This document shows, in pieces, positions 9,330 to 18,113 of a DNA stretch of 18,954 nt (within the stretch, counting starts at the first letter, position 1; the number at the start of each line of letters is the position of its first letter). The position numbers and the translations under genes were made by a program. Location: assembly GCA_001969505.1 (NCBI GenBank), contig LSSK01001846.1, positions 1 to 18,954 on the forward strand. The letters run 5' to 3'. The notes beneath the pieces are model-generated. The model saw only the letters and a program-made list of their open reading frames with translations. It was not told the origin of the DNA and did no database searches. The DNA is from Zancudomyces culisetae. Lineage: Eukaryota; Kickxellomycota; Harpellomycetes; Harpellales; Legeriomycetaceae.

Positions 9330-10100
9330 TAATAATAATATTAACAATAATCTAATTGGAACTTGGAATTTGGTTATTCTGACCCCAGTTTAAATACTTT
9401 TACTTTCACTTTTTGGTTAGCTTTAGAGTTGGCGTTTAGTTTATAGACCTTTTTTTTTAGCGTCATTTTCACATTTCCCTCTTCTTCCACAAATATCAAT
9501 ATATATTTGGGATCAATATAATAAAAATATTGCTTTATAGATGATCAGGTAAGGAGGGTCGGATCGTGGTATACGCTTTAAACAGTTTTTTAATGCCTTT
9601 CTACCTTGGCCATTTTCTGTGATTCAACCATTACACTATTGATGTAAAAATAAAAATGGAAAAAAAAATTGGTTAAAGAAAATTTTTTTAATTTCACAGT
9701 TTTCCCCACCACTACCCACAAAAGCAAAAAATAATCAGAGTTGTAATTGGAATTCAAATCGAAATATTTAATATTTTTTTTCATAAAAAAAAGAGCTTTT
9801 AGGAACAGGCTGAATATAATAAAAAGATCCACTACTTTCAAGGCTCGTCACTACGAATAGACCGAAAAGGTAAGGCTTTATAAACATATATGCATTGGAA
9901 TTGGAATTAGAAATTATCGAGTTTCGATTTGTTCATTCGGTTACCTCCTTTTCGAAACTGATTTAACATCCCCTTCAATTTTCTAAAATATCTAAACGTA
10001 TACGCATTTAATCTTTTAGTGGGGAAAGCTTGGCTGTACAGTAGAGGAAAACAAAGGAAACGGGTAAATATAACTGTGAGGATTCATACATCATAATACA
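9330..10100. other. Intergenic: rhomboid 3' UTR and ACL4 promoter/5' UTR
   Basis: AATAAA at 9520-9525 probably ends the rhomboid transcript. A possible 5' UTR intron of the next gene spans 9870-10019 and is listed separately. No independent gene is recognised; the minus-strand frame at 9590-9841 begins at TTG and is low-complexity hydrophobic. Confidence 0.6.
9870..10019 (+). other. Possible 5' UTR intron of the ACL4-like gene
   Basis: A good donor (AAAAG then GTAAGG) at 9870 and a pyrimidine-rich acceptor (ATCTTTTAG) ending at 10019 bracket 150 bp. This resembles the 147-bp coding intron of the same gene. The ATG follows 81 bp later. Splice signals are seen; use of them is inference. Confidence 0.35.
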
Positions 10101-11243
10101 ATGGGTGTAAAAAAGAAAAGTAAGAAGATTGACATCAAGAGTTTGGTGAGGAAAATAAAGGAATTGCTAGAGGTAGAAGATTACGAAGTGGCGGAAAAGT
10201 TTTGTGCAAAAGGGCTGAGTTTAGAACCCTCTAATACAGAAGTATTGGAATTGGCGGCTATTGTAAAATTTGAATTGGGAGAACCAGAACCAGCAACACA
10301 GGTAAAAGATGGTTATTTTAAAGTATTTTTCCACAACGTTTGTAGGTTGGGAATATCTGTACTTCTAGAAATACTATATTACAACAACAATGTTTTGCAA
10401 GAATAGTTTTAACAATTGAATTCTATAAAAAAAAACTTGATTAAATAGTACTTGCTAAAGTGTGTTAGTTTGGAGCCCGAAAGTGGATACGAGAAATACA
10501 TGTATTTAGGACAAATGACAACCGAAAAAACATCGATCCAGTACTACTTGAAGGGAATAGAAATAATCAAAAACCAAATCCAACAGACCAAAGTAACAGA
10601 AAACTCAGAGGAGGGACAAAATCTCAAGCGGAAAGCAGCCGATGCGTATGTATCAATGACAGAGATTTACCTGTCCGATTTGTGTTTTGAACCAGATGCA
10701 GAGGCAAAGTGTGAAGAGTACTTGAAGTTGGCAGCAGAAGTTGACCCAAATTGCCCAGTAGTGTACCAGACCCTAGCATCTGTGCGAATGAGTCAGAACA
10801 ATTTGGAAGATGCTGTGTTGAACCTCAAAAAATCAGTAGAGATGTGGCAGGCAAACCCACAGCTAACACCGTCGTACGAAAATAGAATCAGTCTGGCTAG
10901 ACTCATGATCGAAGCCCAGTTATATGACGACTGTTTGACTTTGCTGGAAACTTTACAACGTGAAGACGACCAATATGTAGATTTGTGGTATTTGTATGGG
11001 TGGATTTATTATTTGGTAGGTTCAGAGTCTCAAGATAAACTTGAATATTTTGCGAGTGCTGCAGAATGCTTAGAGCAAGCTCTCAAAGTAATCAAACTCG
11101 GCCAGTACTGTGACCACGACCTCGCCTCTCACTGCACACAACTACTCGAAGAAATATACTCCCTGTATCCAAAGGATCAACTCCGTAAAGAAATCGATGA
11201 TGCCCTGCCACCATCTGAAGAATCCGATATGGAGCTCAACTAA
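10101..11243 (+). CDS. ACL4: Acl4-like TPR chaperone of ribosomal protein uL4, 2 exons
   Basis: Exons 10101-10301 and 10449-11243 join in phase 0 across a 147-bp intron (GTAAAA to ATAG), giving 331 residues. The N-terminus is a basic KKKSKK patch. TPR-like helix pairs run through the protein: AEKFCAKGLSLEPSNTEVLE near 31-50, then the family-typical GYEKYMYLGQ near 80, EEYLKLAAEVDPNCPVVYQT, and a repeat around DLWYLYGWIYYLVG. The tail is acidic (DDALPPSEESDMELN). In yeast, Acl4 captures nascent ribosomal protein L4 and escorts it to the pre-60S particle; this assignment comes from the TPR layout and the EKYMYLGQ signature. Without the second exon, the first frame would run on about 35 codons and stop in the intron. 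The gene is convergent with the Mrx8-like gene and the stops overlap. Confidence 0.8.
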
Positions 11244-12199
11244 TCTTCTTTTGCATTTACTATTTCCATTATCTGGTGCCTGATTTCTCCTAACCCTAGA
11301 TCTATTTCGCTACTTGCAACAATCGTATCTACTATGCTCGACGAGTATCTTCTTTGTTTTATTATTTTCATGATTTCGAGTTTCCTCTTTTTTACCATGC
11401 TATAGTCGATCTTATCTGCCTTTGTCAATATTAGAGTTATTTTCATATCCTTGTTGATCTGTTTCATCAGTTCTAAAAATTCTATATCACTGTTTTTAAG
11501 TTCCCCGACTTTTATATCCAAGAGTAAATATACCATTTTCAGCTGTTTCCGATTTTCCAAATAATCGATTATATACTCGCCCCACTCCTCCCGACTTTTA
11601 TATCCATACCCCGGCATATCCACCAATTTAAATTTACTTTCGAGCGCAAAAAAGTTTATCAACCTAGTTCTCCCGGGCTTAGAGCTTGTTTTGACCAAAT
11701 TCTTTTCAAAAACCAGTTTGTTTATTAGCGAACTTTTCCCAACATTACTTCTTCCAATAAAACAGACCTCTGGTGCCCTTTCTAGAGTCAATGCAGTACT
11801 GCCACCTCCTGTCAAACTCTTGGCCCCCCTCACCATCTGTTCAAACGATGGTATTCCCGGACTGCTCGTTATAAATTTTGCTCTGTTTTTTTCGAAATAC
11901 TGCTGTGCTTTTAGGTACCGATCCAATACTTCCTTGTCATCATTATACCTTTCTTTTAACCGACTTTCCTCTGTTAAATCTAGGATTTCGCGCTTTTGTT
12001 TGCGTGACATTTTCCCCTTGTATCCTCCAGGCTTGCTGTTTTTTTGTTCATCTTTGCGATCCACTTGATTCGTGCTGTGCTCGGTGCTGGAAGATGTGTA
12101 AAATCTAATTCCTTGTGAGAGTTGAGTAAAACCCAGATCGCAACGCTTTACCTGTACAAGGGGTTGATAGAATCTTTTTGCTGCGGTTCTGAGAGCCAT
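11240..12199 (-). CDS. MRX8: EngB/YihA-type mitochondrial GTPase (Mrx8-like)
   Basis: Single-exon gene of 319 residues. The frame opens nine codons earlier at a TTG, but the first ATG is at 12199 and yields the amphipathic start MALRTAAKRFYQPLVQVKR, a plausible mitochondrial presequence. G motifs: GRSNVGKSS at 149-157, GRT at 176-178, DMPGYG at 194-199, TKAD at 259-262 and ASSE near 295, all in the order and with the form of the EngB family. A charged linker of about 60 residues precedes the G domain. Bacterial EngB assists large-subunit assembly, and yeast Mrx8 is associated with mitochondrial expression; action in the matrix is inferred. The stop (TAG, 11240-11242) overlaps the ACL4 stop. 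The nearest plausible minus-strand AATAAA is at 11005-11010, inside ACL4. Confidence 0.92.
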   Translation of the reverse strand: MALRTAAKRFYQPLVQVKRCDLGFTQLSQGIRFYTSSSTEHSTNQVDRKDEQKNSKPGGYKGKMSRKQKREILDLTEESRLKERYNDDKEVLDRYLKAQQYFEKNRAKFITSSPGIPSFEQMVRGAKSLTGGGSTALTLERAPEVCFIGRSNVGKSSLINKLVFEKNLVKTSSKPGRTRLINFFALESKFKLVDMPGYGYKSREEWGEYIIDYLENRKQLKMVYLLLDIKVGELKNSDIEFLELMKQINKDMKITLILTKADKIDYSMVKKRKLEIMKIIKQRRYSSSIVDTIVASSEIDLGLGEIRHQIMEIVNAKED

Positions 12200-12778
12200 T
12201 TCGAATGTCTCTACCTTTTTCAACAAATCCGTTGTTTGATTTCTGAATTAAATCAGCCTCTTTTTTTTCGCACTAAAGCTTCGTGAAAATATTTATCTTT
12301 TTCTATTTAAAAAAAATTGATTAATTTCTTGCTGGCTTTTCTGGATCAATGACTAATTGAATGTCATTTAAACCCTTTCAGCCTGAGATCTGACCTCATT
12401 TGAGCACTTTTAAATCAAGCGTGCTGCCTTTTGTCTGGCTACCACACATCAATATACCTCAACAGCTACTGGAACGCATTGAGCAACTGTACCCCGTTGG
12501 TATAAAGATTGTTCATCTTATTTGCTCCCAAAACCAACACACTTCTCGACCAAACACATTTTACCAACCGCATTTCATCTCCGCTCATTTACGTGTCATG
12601 TATAGCTATTTTTTCAAAAATATTAGCATGTGATTAATGCTGACTAATGTTTATTACCACTGCGTTCCAACTTCTATTTAAACACTAACAAAAAGCGTTC
12701 CGTCTTTTTTTCAGTTCTTAAAATACACAAAGTTTCGCTGTTTTAAAATAAAGACAACAAAAAGAAGAGAAAAAAGTC
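12200..12778. promoter_or_regulatory. Divergent promoter region between MRX8-like and zeta-GST genes
   Basis: These 579 bp separate two start codons pointing away from each other, so both promoters must lie here. A plus-strand frame at 12400-12633 begins at TTG, directly after a stop, and has no family resemblance; it is not called. I see no unambiguous TATA box. Poly-A and poly-T tracts occur on both sides. Confidence 0.5.
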
Positions 12779-13984
12779 ATGGCAAACGGGAAGGTAGTCT
12801 TGTATACATACTTTAGGTCGACTGCGTCGACTTGGGTGAGAATTGCTCTTAATTATAAGGGTATTAAATACACGTCCGAATTTATTAACCTTCAGAAAGG
12901 CGAACAGGTGAGTTTTGCTCTTTTAATACACAGTATCCGTTCTTTCTTATCCTAAAAACATATTTGATAAAAAATAGAACTCCGAAAAATATGGTGAGAT
13001 TTCGAGCACCCATTATGTCCCTTGTTTGGATATTGACGGAGTCAAGCTTATTGAGTCTATGTCAATAATCCACTATTTGGAAGAAACTAGACCAGAAAAG
13101 CCTTTATTACCCTCAGACCCTATCCAAAGAGCTCAAGTAAGTGTTCCCCTCTTCATATCATTTTATCGCCTCGCCTCCCCTTTTTTTTTATACATGAAAT
13201 AGTTAATAATAGCTGAGTTGAAGAAAATATTATACACATAAATATAAACACACTAAAACACTAGGCAAGGACCATTGCCTCAATGATTGCATCAGGAATT
13301 CAACCTCTCCATAATTCTTCTGTGCTTGCGGGTTTTCCCGAAGAGGAACGCACACCTCGAGCTGCAAACGCAATTACTAAAGGATTCAAAGGTGACATAG
13401 TTTATTTTTGTGAACAGGACCCAATTTGTTATTATCACTATTACTATTCTGCTTAGATCCCTTTGATTGAAGACACAAAGTATCTCTATTAAATATCTCA
13501 GCATTTTTATTTAATTACTCTCTTTACTCTCTCTCCCCCTCCTCCCTTTCCCTTTACTACACCCATCTTTAACTGCAATCTGATACTATATTTTATAGCC
13601 ATCGAAAAGTTCTTGAAAAATTCATCTGGCAAATACTGTGTTGGAGATCACATTACACTGGCGGATGTGTATCTTTTTGGTTCTTGCCTTACAGGTTTAA
13701 GGTACTCTTTCTCACATTCGTTATTCTACTTTTCTACCAACTTTTACACACATTTATAAACACACGAGTGAAAATCTTGCGTGCAATACTAACAATTTGA
13801 TTCAAGAGTCGTGTATGCTTACCTCTTAAATACAAAAACGCATAGATATAATGTCAACTTGAATGAATTTGGTCTTATTTACAAAGTATTTCAAAACTTG
13901 GAAAAGATCGAGTCCTTCCAGCAAGGAGCGTGGTATAATCAGCCAGATTGCCCAGAAAATCTAAAACCAGGAAATACCAATTAA
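12779..13984 (+). CDS. Zeta-class glutathione transferase / maleylacetoacetate isomerase, 5 exons
   Basis: Exons 12779-12907, 12978-13136, 13265-13391, 13599-13701 and 13846-13984 give 218 residues, close to human GSTZ1 (216). Introns are 70, 128, 207 and 144 bp. The last acceptor was placed at 13845 because it yields a gap-free match (ADVYLFG through RYNVNL) to the family; an earlier AAG would insert 13 residues. Thioredoxin-fold N-domain: LYTYFRSTASTWVRIAL near 8-24, VPCLDIDG, and ESMSIIHYLEETRP near 68-81 for glutathione. The helical C-domain has GIQPL, NAI and YCVGD. Members isomerise maleylacetoacetate to fumarylacetoacetate in tyrosine catabolism in the cytosol. Here the usual SSC active-site triplet is S14-T15-A16 and the usual Arg19 is Trp, so activity is uncertain. 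AATAAA at 14021-14026. Confidence 0.87.
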
Positions 13985-14695
13985 TTTGTTTTTTTACCTT
14001 TTTTTTCTCTTTTTACAAAAAATAAATAAATATATATTGGCGTTAAGCAGATCGATAAAAAACTCGGAACCCATACTACTGATCATCTTGTAGGTCATGA
14101 GTAATAAAAAAAACCAATACTGTTCACGCATTGTCACATTTGAATTTGTGTGTAACCCTTGTGAAGTTTTTCATCTCACAGTGGTCCGAATTTCCATTCA
14201 ATACATTCAATGCAATAGTAGTCACATAATAAAACATACTGAATTTTCAGGCAGTATTCCAGATCCACTGGTTTTTTTGGTACGCCAATACACATGTTTT
14301 GCTTGGCAAATTTCTATGTTTTCTTCTCTCCCTAACTACCCAACACAGTGTTGGGATTCTAACAATAAGATAAGTGATATGGATAAATGATCTGATATTT
14401 TTCTTTTAGACTGGCTGCGTATTATTTCGTATTATTGTAGCTATTTCATTTTTGCTTAACTATCCAATCGCAAGTACTAAATGGGTGAAAGGGCCTGAGT
14501 TTCCCACAAACAATTGTGTTTAAGAAATTATCTGGTTATAATTTTGTGAGAATGTATAAAAGCAAAGAGAGGCGTGTGTAAAAGTTGATAAATTGTTAGA
14601 ATAACACAATAGTAATACCAAAGAATTATTATTAGAAAAGATTTTCAATAGTGTAATGTATCCGCCAAGAAATATATAAAAATCTAACATCACCT

Positions 14696-14720
14696 AATAC
14701 AATTACAATAATTGTATTAT
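14696..14720. repeat. Perfect 11-bp-stem hairpin
   Basis: TAATACAATTA and its exact reverse complement TAATTGTATTA flank the three-base loop CAA. There is no following T-run and no gene end nearby, so a terminator role is unsupported. Confidence 0.8.
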
Positions 14721-16098
14721 TTACAGTTATTCTTGTGCCTATACCACCTCAAACCAAACACCCACTAAATATCTACAACCTACAACACTTCACCAGGATT
14801 TGTGTGTCAATATACAGTACTTGTCTCTTGTAACAGCTGTACCATGCCACAATTCATATATATGTGCAAATATCACAAAAACAGGTTTTTCCACAGATTT
14901 ATCTAACACACCACATGATTCCCCGATTCCCCGATTTCCTGATTTTTATTTTCTTTGTAACTTTATTGATAAGCTTACTCTTACTCCTCATGATCATCTC
15001 TTTCACATTTTTATTGTTTATTGCTCTAGAGTACTCATTAAAAAAAAAACACCGAATATGTCAAAACAGGCTTAATTGCCAATTAAAAGTCTTATTGATA
15101 TTATGAAGGAATATGTTTTTTTTAAAGGGGTGGATAGAAATTTACCGCAAACAGTCTGCACTCCATTTAATAAAATTATCCAAACTTAACCTCCCCTCTC
15201 CTCTTTCCAGAGCCCAACAGGAAACTCTGTGCGGATGCTTTTTATTTTAATCCTTGCAAAATAATGCCACTTTGTTTATGATCATCTCTGAGTTCTGCTC
15301 TGCAAAAAGAATAAAGGTAAAAACTCGGTGATTATATTTGATGTGTTTGAGCCAAGTACGGGGTTTATTTTTAAATGATTAATAGAATAGTCGAATTTGG
15401 ATTAAACTCATGGAAATAAAACAAAAATGGTTAAATGTTCTTGGAAATTGGACTCTATTTTAAATTTATGTAATAAAGCATTGGCGTGAATATTATCCAA
15501 CAAGCAGTTATAACATGCATTGAAATAAATAGAATGAGTTTAGTTTTTTTTTCAATTTAGGAGGTGAAAGGAAGCCTTTGCATGACAGTTTGAAAATGGA
15601 TTGGTTAGAAAACCATTCAAAATGCTCAAACCTCTATAATTAGTCCTTTTGGTTAGTCTAGGAAAATTTCCACAAAATAAAAGGAATGTTACAAAGTCGT
15701 AAAGAAAAACATAGTATCATTCAACTTTATCAAAGTATGCGTTAAAAAGTTCTTATTTCCCGCTTTGCGCTCCTATAGCCATTTGAAACTATGCGTATTT
15801 TCTTATCTCAACTCCATCAACCATTCAAAATCTGCTATAAATTATAATTTTCATACGATTTACTATAATGTTCGCCAAGAACTGGTTACAATGAGGTCTG
15901 AGAAACCCGCAGTAAAATAAAACAAATAATTACATAAAAAAGTAAACGAGAAAACAAGAAAACAAGAGCTAAAAAAATAGCAGACCAATTACTTAGCTTA
16001 CTGATGGTTTTTATTCTTGGAAAACGAATGAGTTTTAGAATATATCCTTTCTTGGAAATAACACTTTTTTGTGATGGACTACTATAGTTTAAATACCA

Positions 16099-16148
16099 CC
16101 AATTTCTGGGAAATTTTTTTTCTTAGATCAATTGAAAAGGTATATAAG
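16099..16148 (+). promoter_or_regulatory. CCAAT and TATA elements of the Pmp3-like gene
   Basis: TATATAAG at 16141-16148 lies 104 bp before the ATG at 16252, a usual distance for a short leader. A CCAAT motif is at 16099-16103, 38 bp further upstream. Function is inferred from position and motif. Confidence 0.5.
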
Positions 16149-16251
16149 TATTGCGATCCCTCACTCAAAAAACATAAAAAAACAAATCTAAACTCGTATA
16201 ACTGTTTGGACAAAAAGGCAGTCATCATCAGTCAACACACTAACTACAAAA

Positions 16252-16476
16252 ATGGCAATGGAAAAGCAAAGTCAAGGCATATTGGTTCTGATAGCACTGT
16301 TCATCCCACCCGTTGCCGTTTACATGGAACGAGGAGATTGTGACGGTCAAGTCTGGTTGAACCTTATTTTAACTATATTCTTTTACCTTCCAGGATTCAT
16401 CCATGCTCTTATCGTAATATTCTCTAGGAAGACACCACAAGTGGAGAATACCCTGCCAACCTACAACAATGCCTAA
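16252..16476 (+). CDS. Pmp3/Sna-family small membrane proteolipid (UPF0057)
   Basis: Intron-free gene of 74 residues; the first ATG is at 16252 and a second in-frame ATG at 16258 could also serve. The family core is clear: a first membrane helix ILVLIALFIPPVAVYMERG (about 10-28) with the invariant PPVAV, a short loop, then a second helix WLNLILTIFFYLPGFIHAL (about 35-53) with PGxIHA. Family members sit in the plasma membrane or endosome/vacuole membranes and influence cation balance and membrane potential. The tail of about 20 residues is longer than in yeast Pmp3 (55 aa) and includes LPTY near 68-71, which fits an LPxY ubiquitin-ligase docking motif as known in the yeast relatives Sna3 and Sna4. 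AATAAA lies at 16595-16600. Confidence 0.92.
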   Translation: MAMEKQSQGILVLIALFIPPVAVYMERGDCDGQVWLNLILTIFFYLPGFIHALIVIFSRKTPQVENTLPTYNNA

Positions 16477-17243
16477 GTGCTTTTGTTTCCGAGGCACTAA
16501 TGTATTTCATGTTATAGTAAATATCAGTTTGTAAATAGAACGCTTATTTACAGCATAATTTTTAGTATTAAATCTAAATGTCTTGATTTTAACCAATAAA
16601 GATTATATACAAGCTAATTGAAAACAAAGAAACCACCAAAAAGCACTGTTTGCAATGTAATGTAAATAATGTTCTTGCCTGTTTTTAAAAGCTAGTGTTT
16701 GAAGGTTCTTCAGGTGTGGACATTGGTACTTTAACTGAATTATACATATTCAAATATAATGACTAGCTGGTAATGCACAATTTGAATATGGTCAAAACAA
16801 GGAGTATATCTCTAATAAATATACGAAAATCATCCACAAAAAGTTGACCACATGTTTCTAAACACAAAGCTCACCCTCTCTCCTCTCTCTCACATCTCTT
16901 CGTATTTTTAATTCTTATGTGTGTTGTTTATGAGTTGAAAATCTATATTTCCCTGTGTTATACCCCAACACAACATATCGTTTGCTCTCAATCGTCATTC
17001 TACTACTATTCACCTCAAACACAACAATCAATAAAGGTCTTTTAGAAAATTGCGATTGTGAAATTCTATACTAACCTGCACCAAATACCACAGCCGAAGG
17101 CTAATACTGGTGAATCATTAAAAACACAAAGTACTACTTTATTGCTAAATATTATCGGAAAGTGCTATAAGTATACGTGGAAGGGAGGTGTAATATTGAA
17201 TATACCCCAAAACCTGATATCTACCGAAATCGATAAAACTCTA
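16477..17243. other. Intergenic between convergent Pmp3-like and mL49 genes
   Basis: Contains the poly(A) signal of the Pmp3-like gene (16595-16600) and, on the minus strand, that of mL49 (TTTATT on the plus strand at 17138-17143). A perfect 11-bp inverted repeat lies at 16745-16755 and 16780-16790. A pyrimidine-rich tract occurs near 16870-16900. The plus-strand frame at 17058-17285 begins at GTG and runs antisense into mL49; it is not called. Confidence 0.6.
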
Positions 17244-17832
17244 TTAGAAACCCTTCTTTGTCAAAAACTCTCTAACCTCTTTTAAGAAAATTCCCTTGAT
17301 CACAATGTTGTTGTTGAGTTTTTTCAAATGCACTTTTTCTTCCCCGAAAATCTCCACCAGTTCTTCTTTAAGTTTCTATTAGTAAATAAACAAAATCAAA
17401 TATAGTTTGGTCGTTATTTAAAAAAATATACTCCCCAACCACCACAAGCGATCTAAAAAAACAACATTCCAGAGTAGAAAAGAGTAAATAGTAAATACAT
17501 TCAAAATTTACCTCTACATCGCCTGTTATCCTTCTGATTACAGTTAATTTTCGGGATCCATTGTTCCTGTATTCTGAATAAACCGGCAATGATCTATAGC
17601 TAGTTCTTTTTACAAAATATGGTGAAAATTCAGCAGCGCCTGAGTTAGCCGACACATATGCTGAATTTACTGTATTTGTGTCGGATGCTGATTGTTCATT
17701 TACGCTTTGGCTACTCGATTCACTGCCGGAAAGCTGCTTGCAAACAGTCGTATTGTGAAGTGATCTCAAACACAAAACTGATAGTTTTGTGTTATTTATT
17801 TTGCCAGAGCTAAACCTAAAGATTCTTATCAT
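17244..17832 (-). CDS. IMG2: Mitochondrial large-subunit ribosomal protein mL49 (Img2), 2 exons
   Basis: Exon 1 is 17832-17512 and exon 2 is 17375-17244, joined in phase 0 over a 136-bp intron (GTAAAT to AATAG), giving 150 residues. The N-terminus (MIRIFRFSSGKINNTKLSVL) is basic and acid-free, fitting a mitochondrial presequence, and is followed by a Ser-rich linker. The Img2/mL49 domain starts at 71 with PYFVKRT, then LPVY and RKLTVIRRITGDVE at 94-107. Exon 2 supplies LKEELVEIFGE, an IVIKG strand and the typical terminal REFLTKKGF. The frame of exon 1 alone reads 47 codons into the intron, so the splice is needed for a family-like end. The protein is a structural component of the mitoribosome. 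It is divergent from NHP2, with 281 bp between the starts. Confidence 0.9.
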
Positions 17833-18113
17833 ATTCCCTTAATCGTAATTTGTTATTTATGATTTATTAGATAGACAGTAAATTTGCACTAGTGTTTAAG
17901 CATTTAGTGTTTGGGATTAGCGAACAAAGATAGTGGTGTTGAACCAAAGCCAACAGAGTAATTTGATTCGCAAATCAAAAATTTTGTTTTAATTATTTGC
18001 ACTTTTTTTTCATAAAAAAAATTTTTTTTTAGTTTACTATATTATTAACCTAACAAACTGCTAAAAAAAATACGATTGTCGAAAAAATTTTAATATACTG
18101 TAAATTAAACAAA
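17833..18113. promoter_or_regulatory. Divergent mL49-NHP2 promoter with AAAAATTTT motifs
   Basis: AAAAATTTT occurs at 17977-17985, 18017-18025 and 18083-18091. In budding yeast this 9-mer resembles the RRPE element of ribosome-biogenesis promoters. In DNA this AT-rich the motif is expected by chance fairly often, so regulatory meaning is tentative. Confidence 0.4.

Larger units (their letters stand above)
13985..16251. other. 2.3-kb gene-poor region
   Basis: Beyond the GST poly(A) signal (14021-14026) I recognise no gene up to the Pmp3-like start. The longest ATG frame (14097-14390, 97 codons) has no motif. A TATA-like TATAAAAG at 14555-14562, an 11-bp-stem hairpin at 14696-14720 and a short hydrophobic frame at 14915-15106 are the only organised features. 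A 13-bp direct repeat AACCATTCAAAAT occurs at 15611-15623 and 15819-15831. The end carries the promoter of the next gene. Confidence 0.55.

Noticed and set aside
12200-12226. Nine extra N-terminal codons on the Mrx8-like protein
   Set aside because: The extension starts at TTG; the first ATG at 12199 gives a good mitochondrial presequence.
12400-12633. Plus-strand frame of 77 codons in the MRX8-GST promoter region
   Set aside because: It starts at TTG immediately after a stop and has no recognised motif; no splice joins it to either neighbour.
13807-13845. Earlier acceptor for zeta-GST intron 4, after CAAG at 13806
   Set aside because: It keeps the frame but adds 13 residues absent from the family and uses AAG. 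The TAG at 13845 gives a gap-free alignment.
14097-14390. 97-codon ATG frame downstream of the zeta GST
   Set aside because: It has no recognisable domain, no promoter signal and composition like the surrounding intergenic DNA. It may be chance.
17058-17285. Plus-strand frame of 75 codons overlapping mL49 exon 2
   Set aside because: It starts at GTG and its end is the antisense of the conserved mL49 C-terminus.
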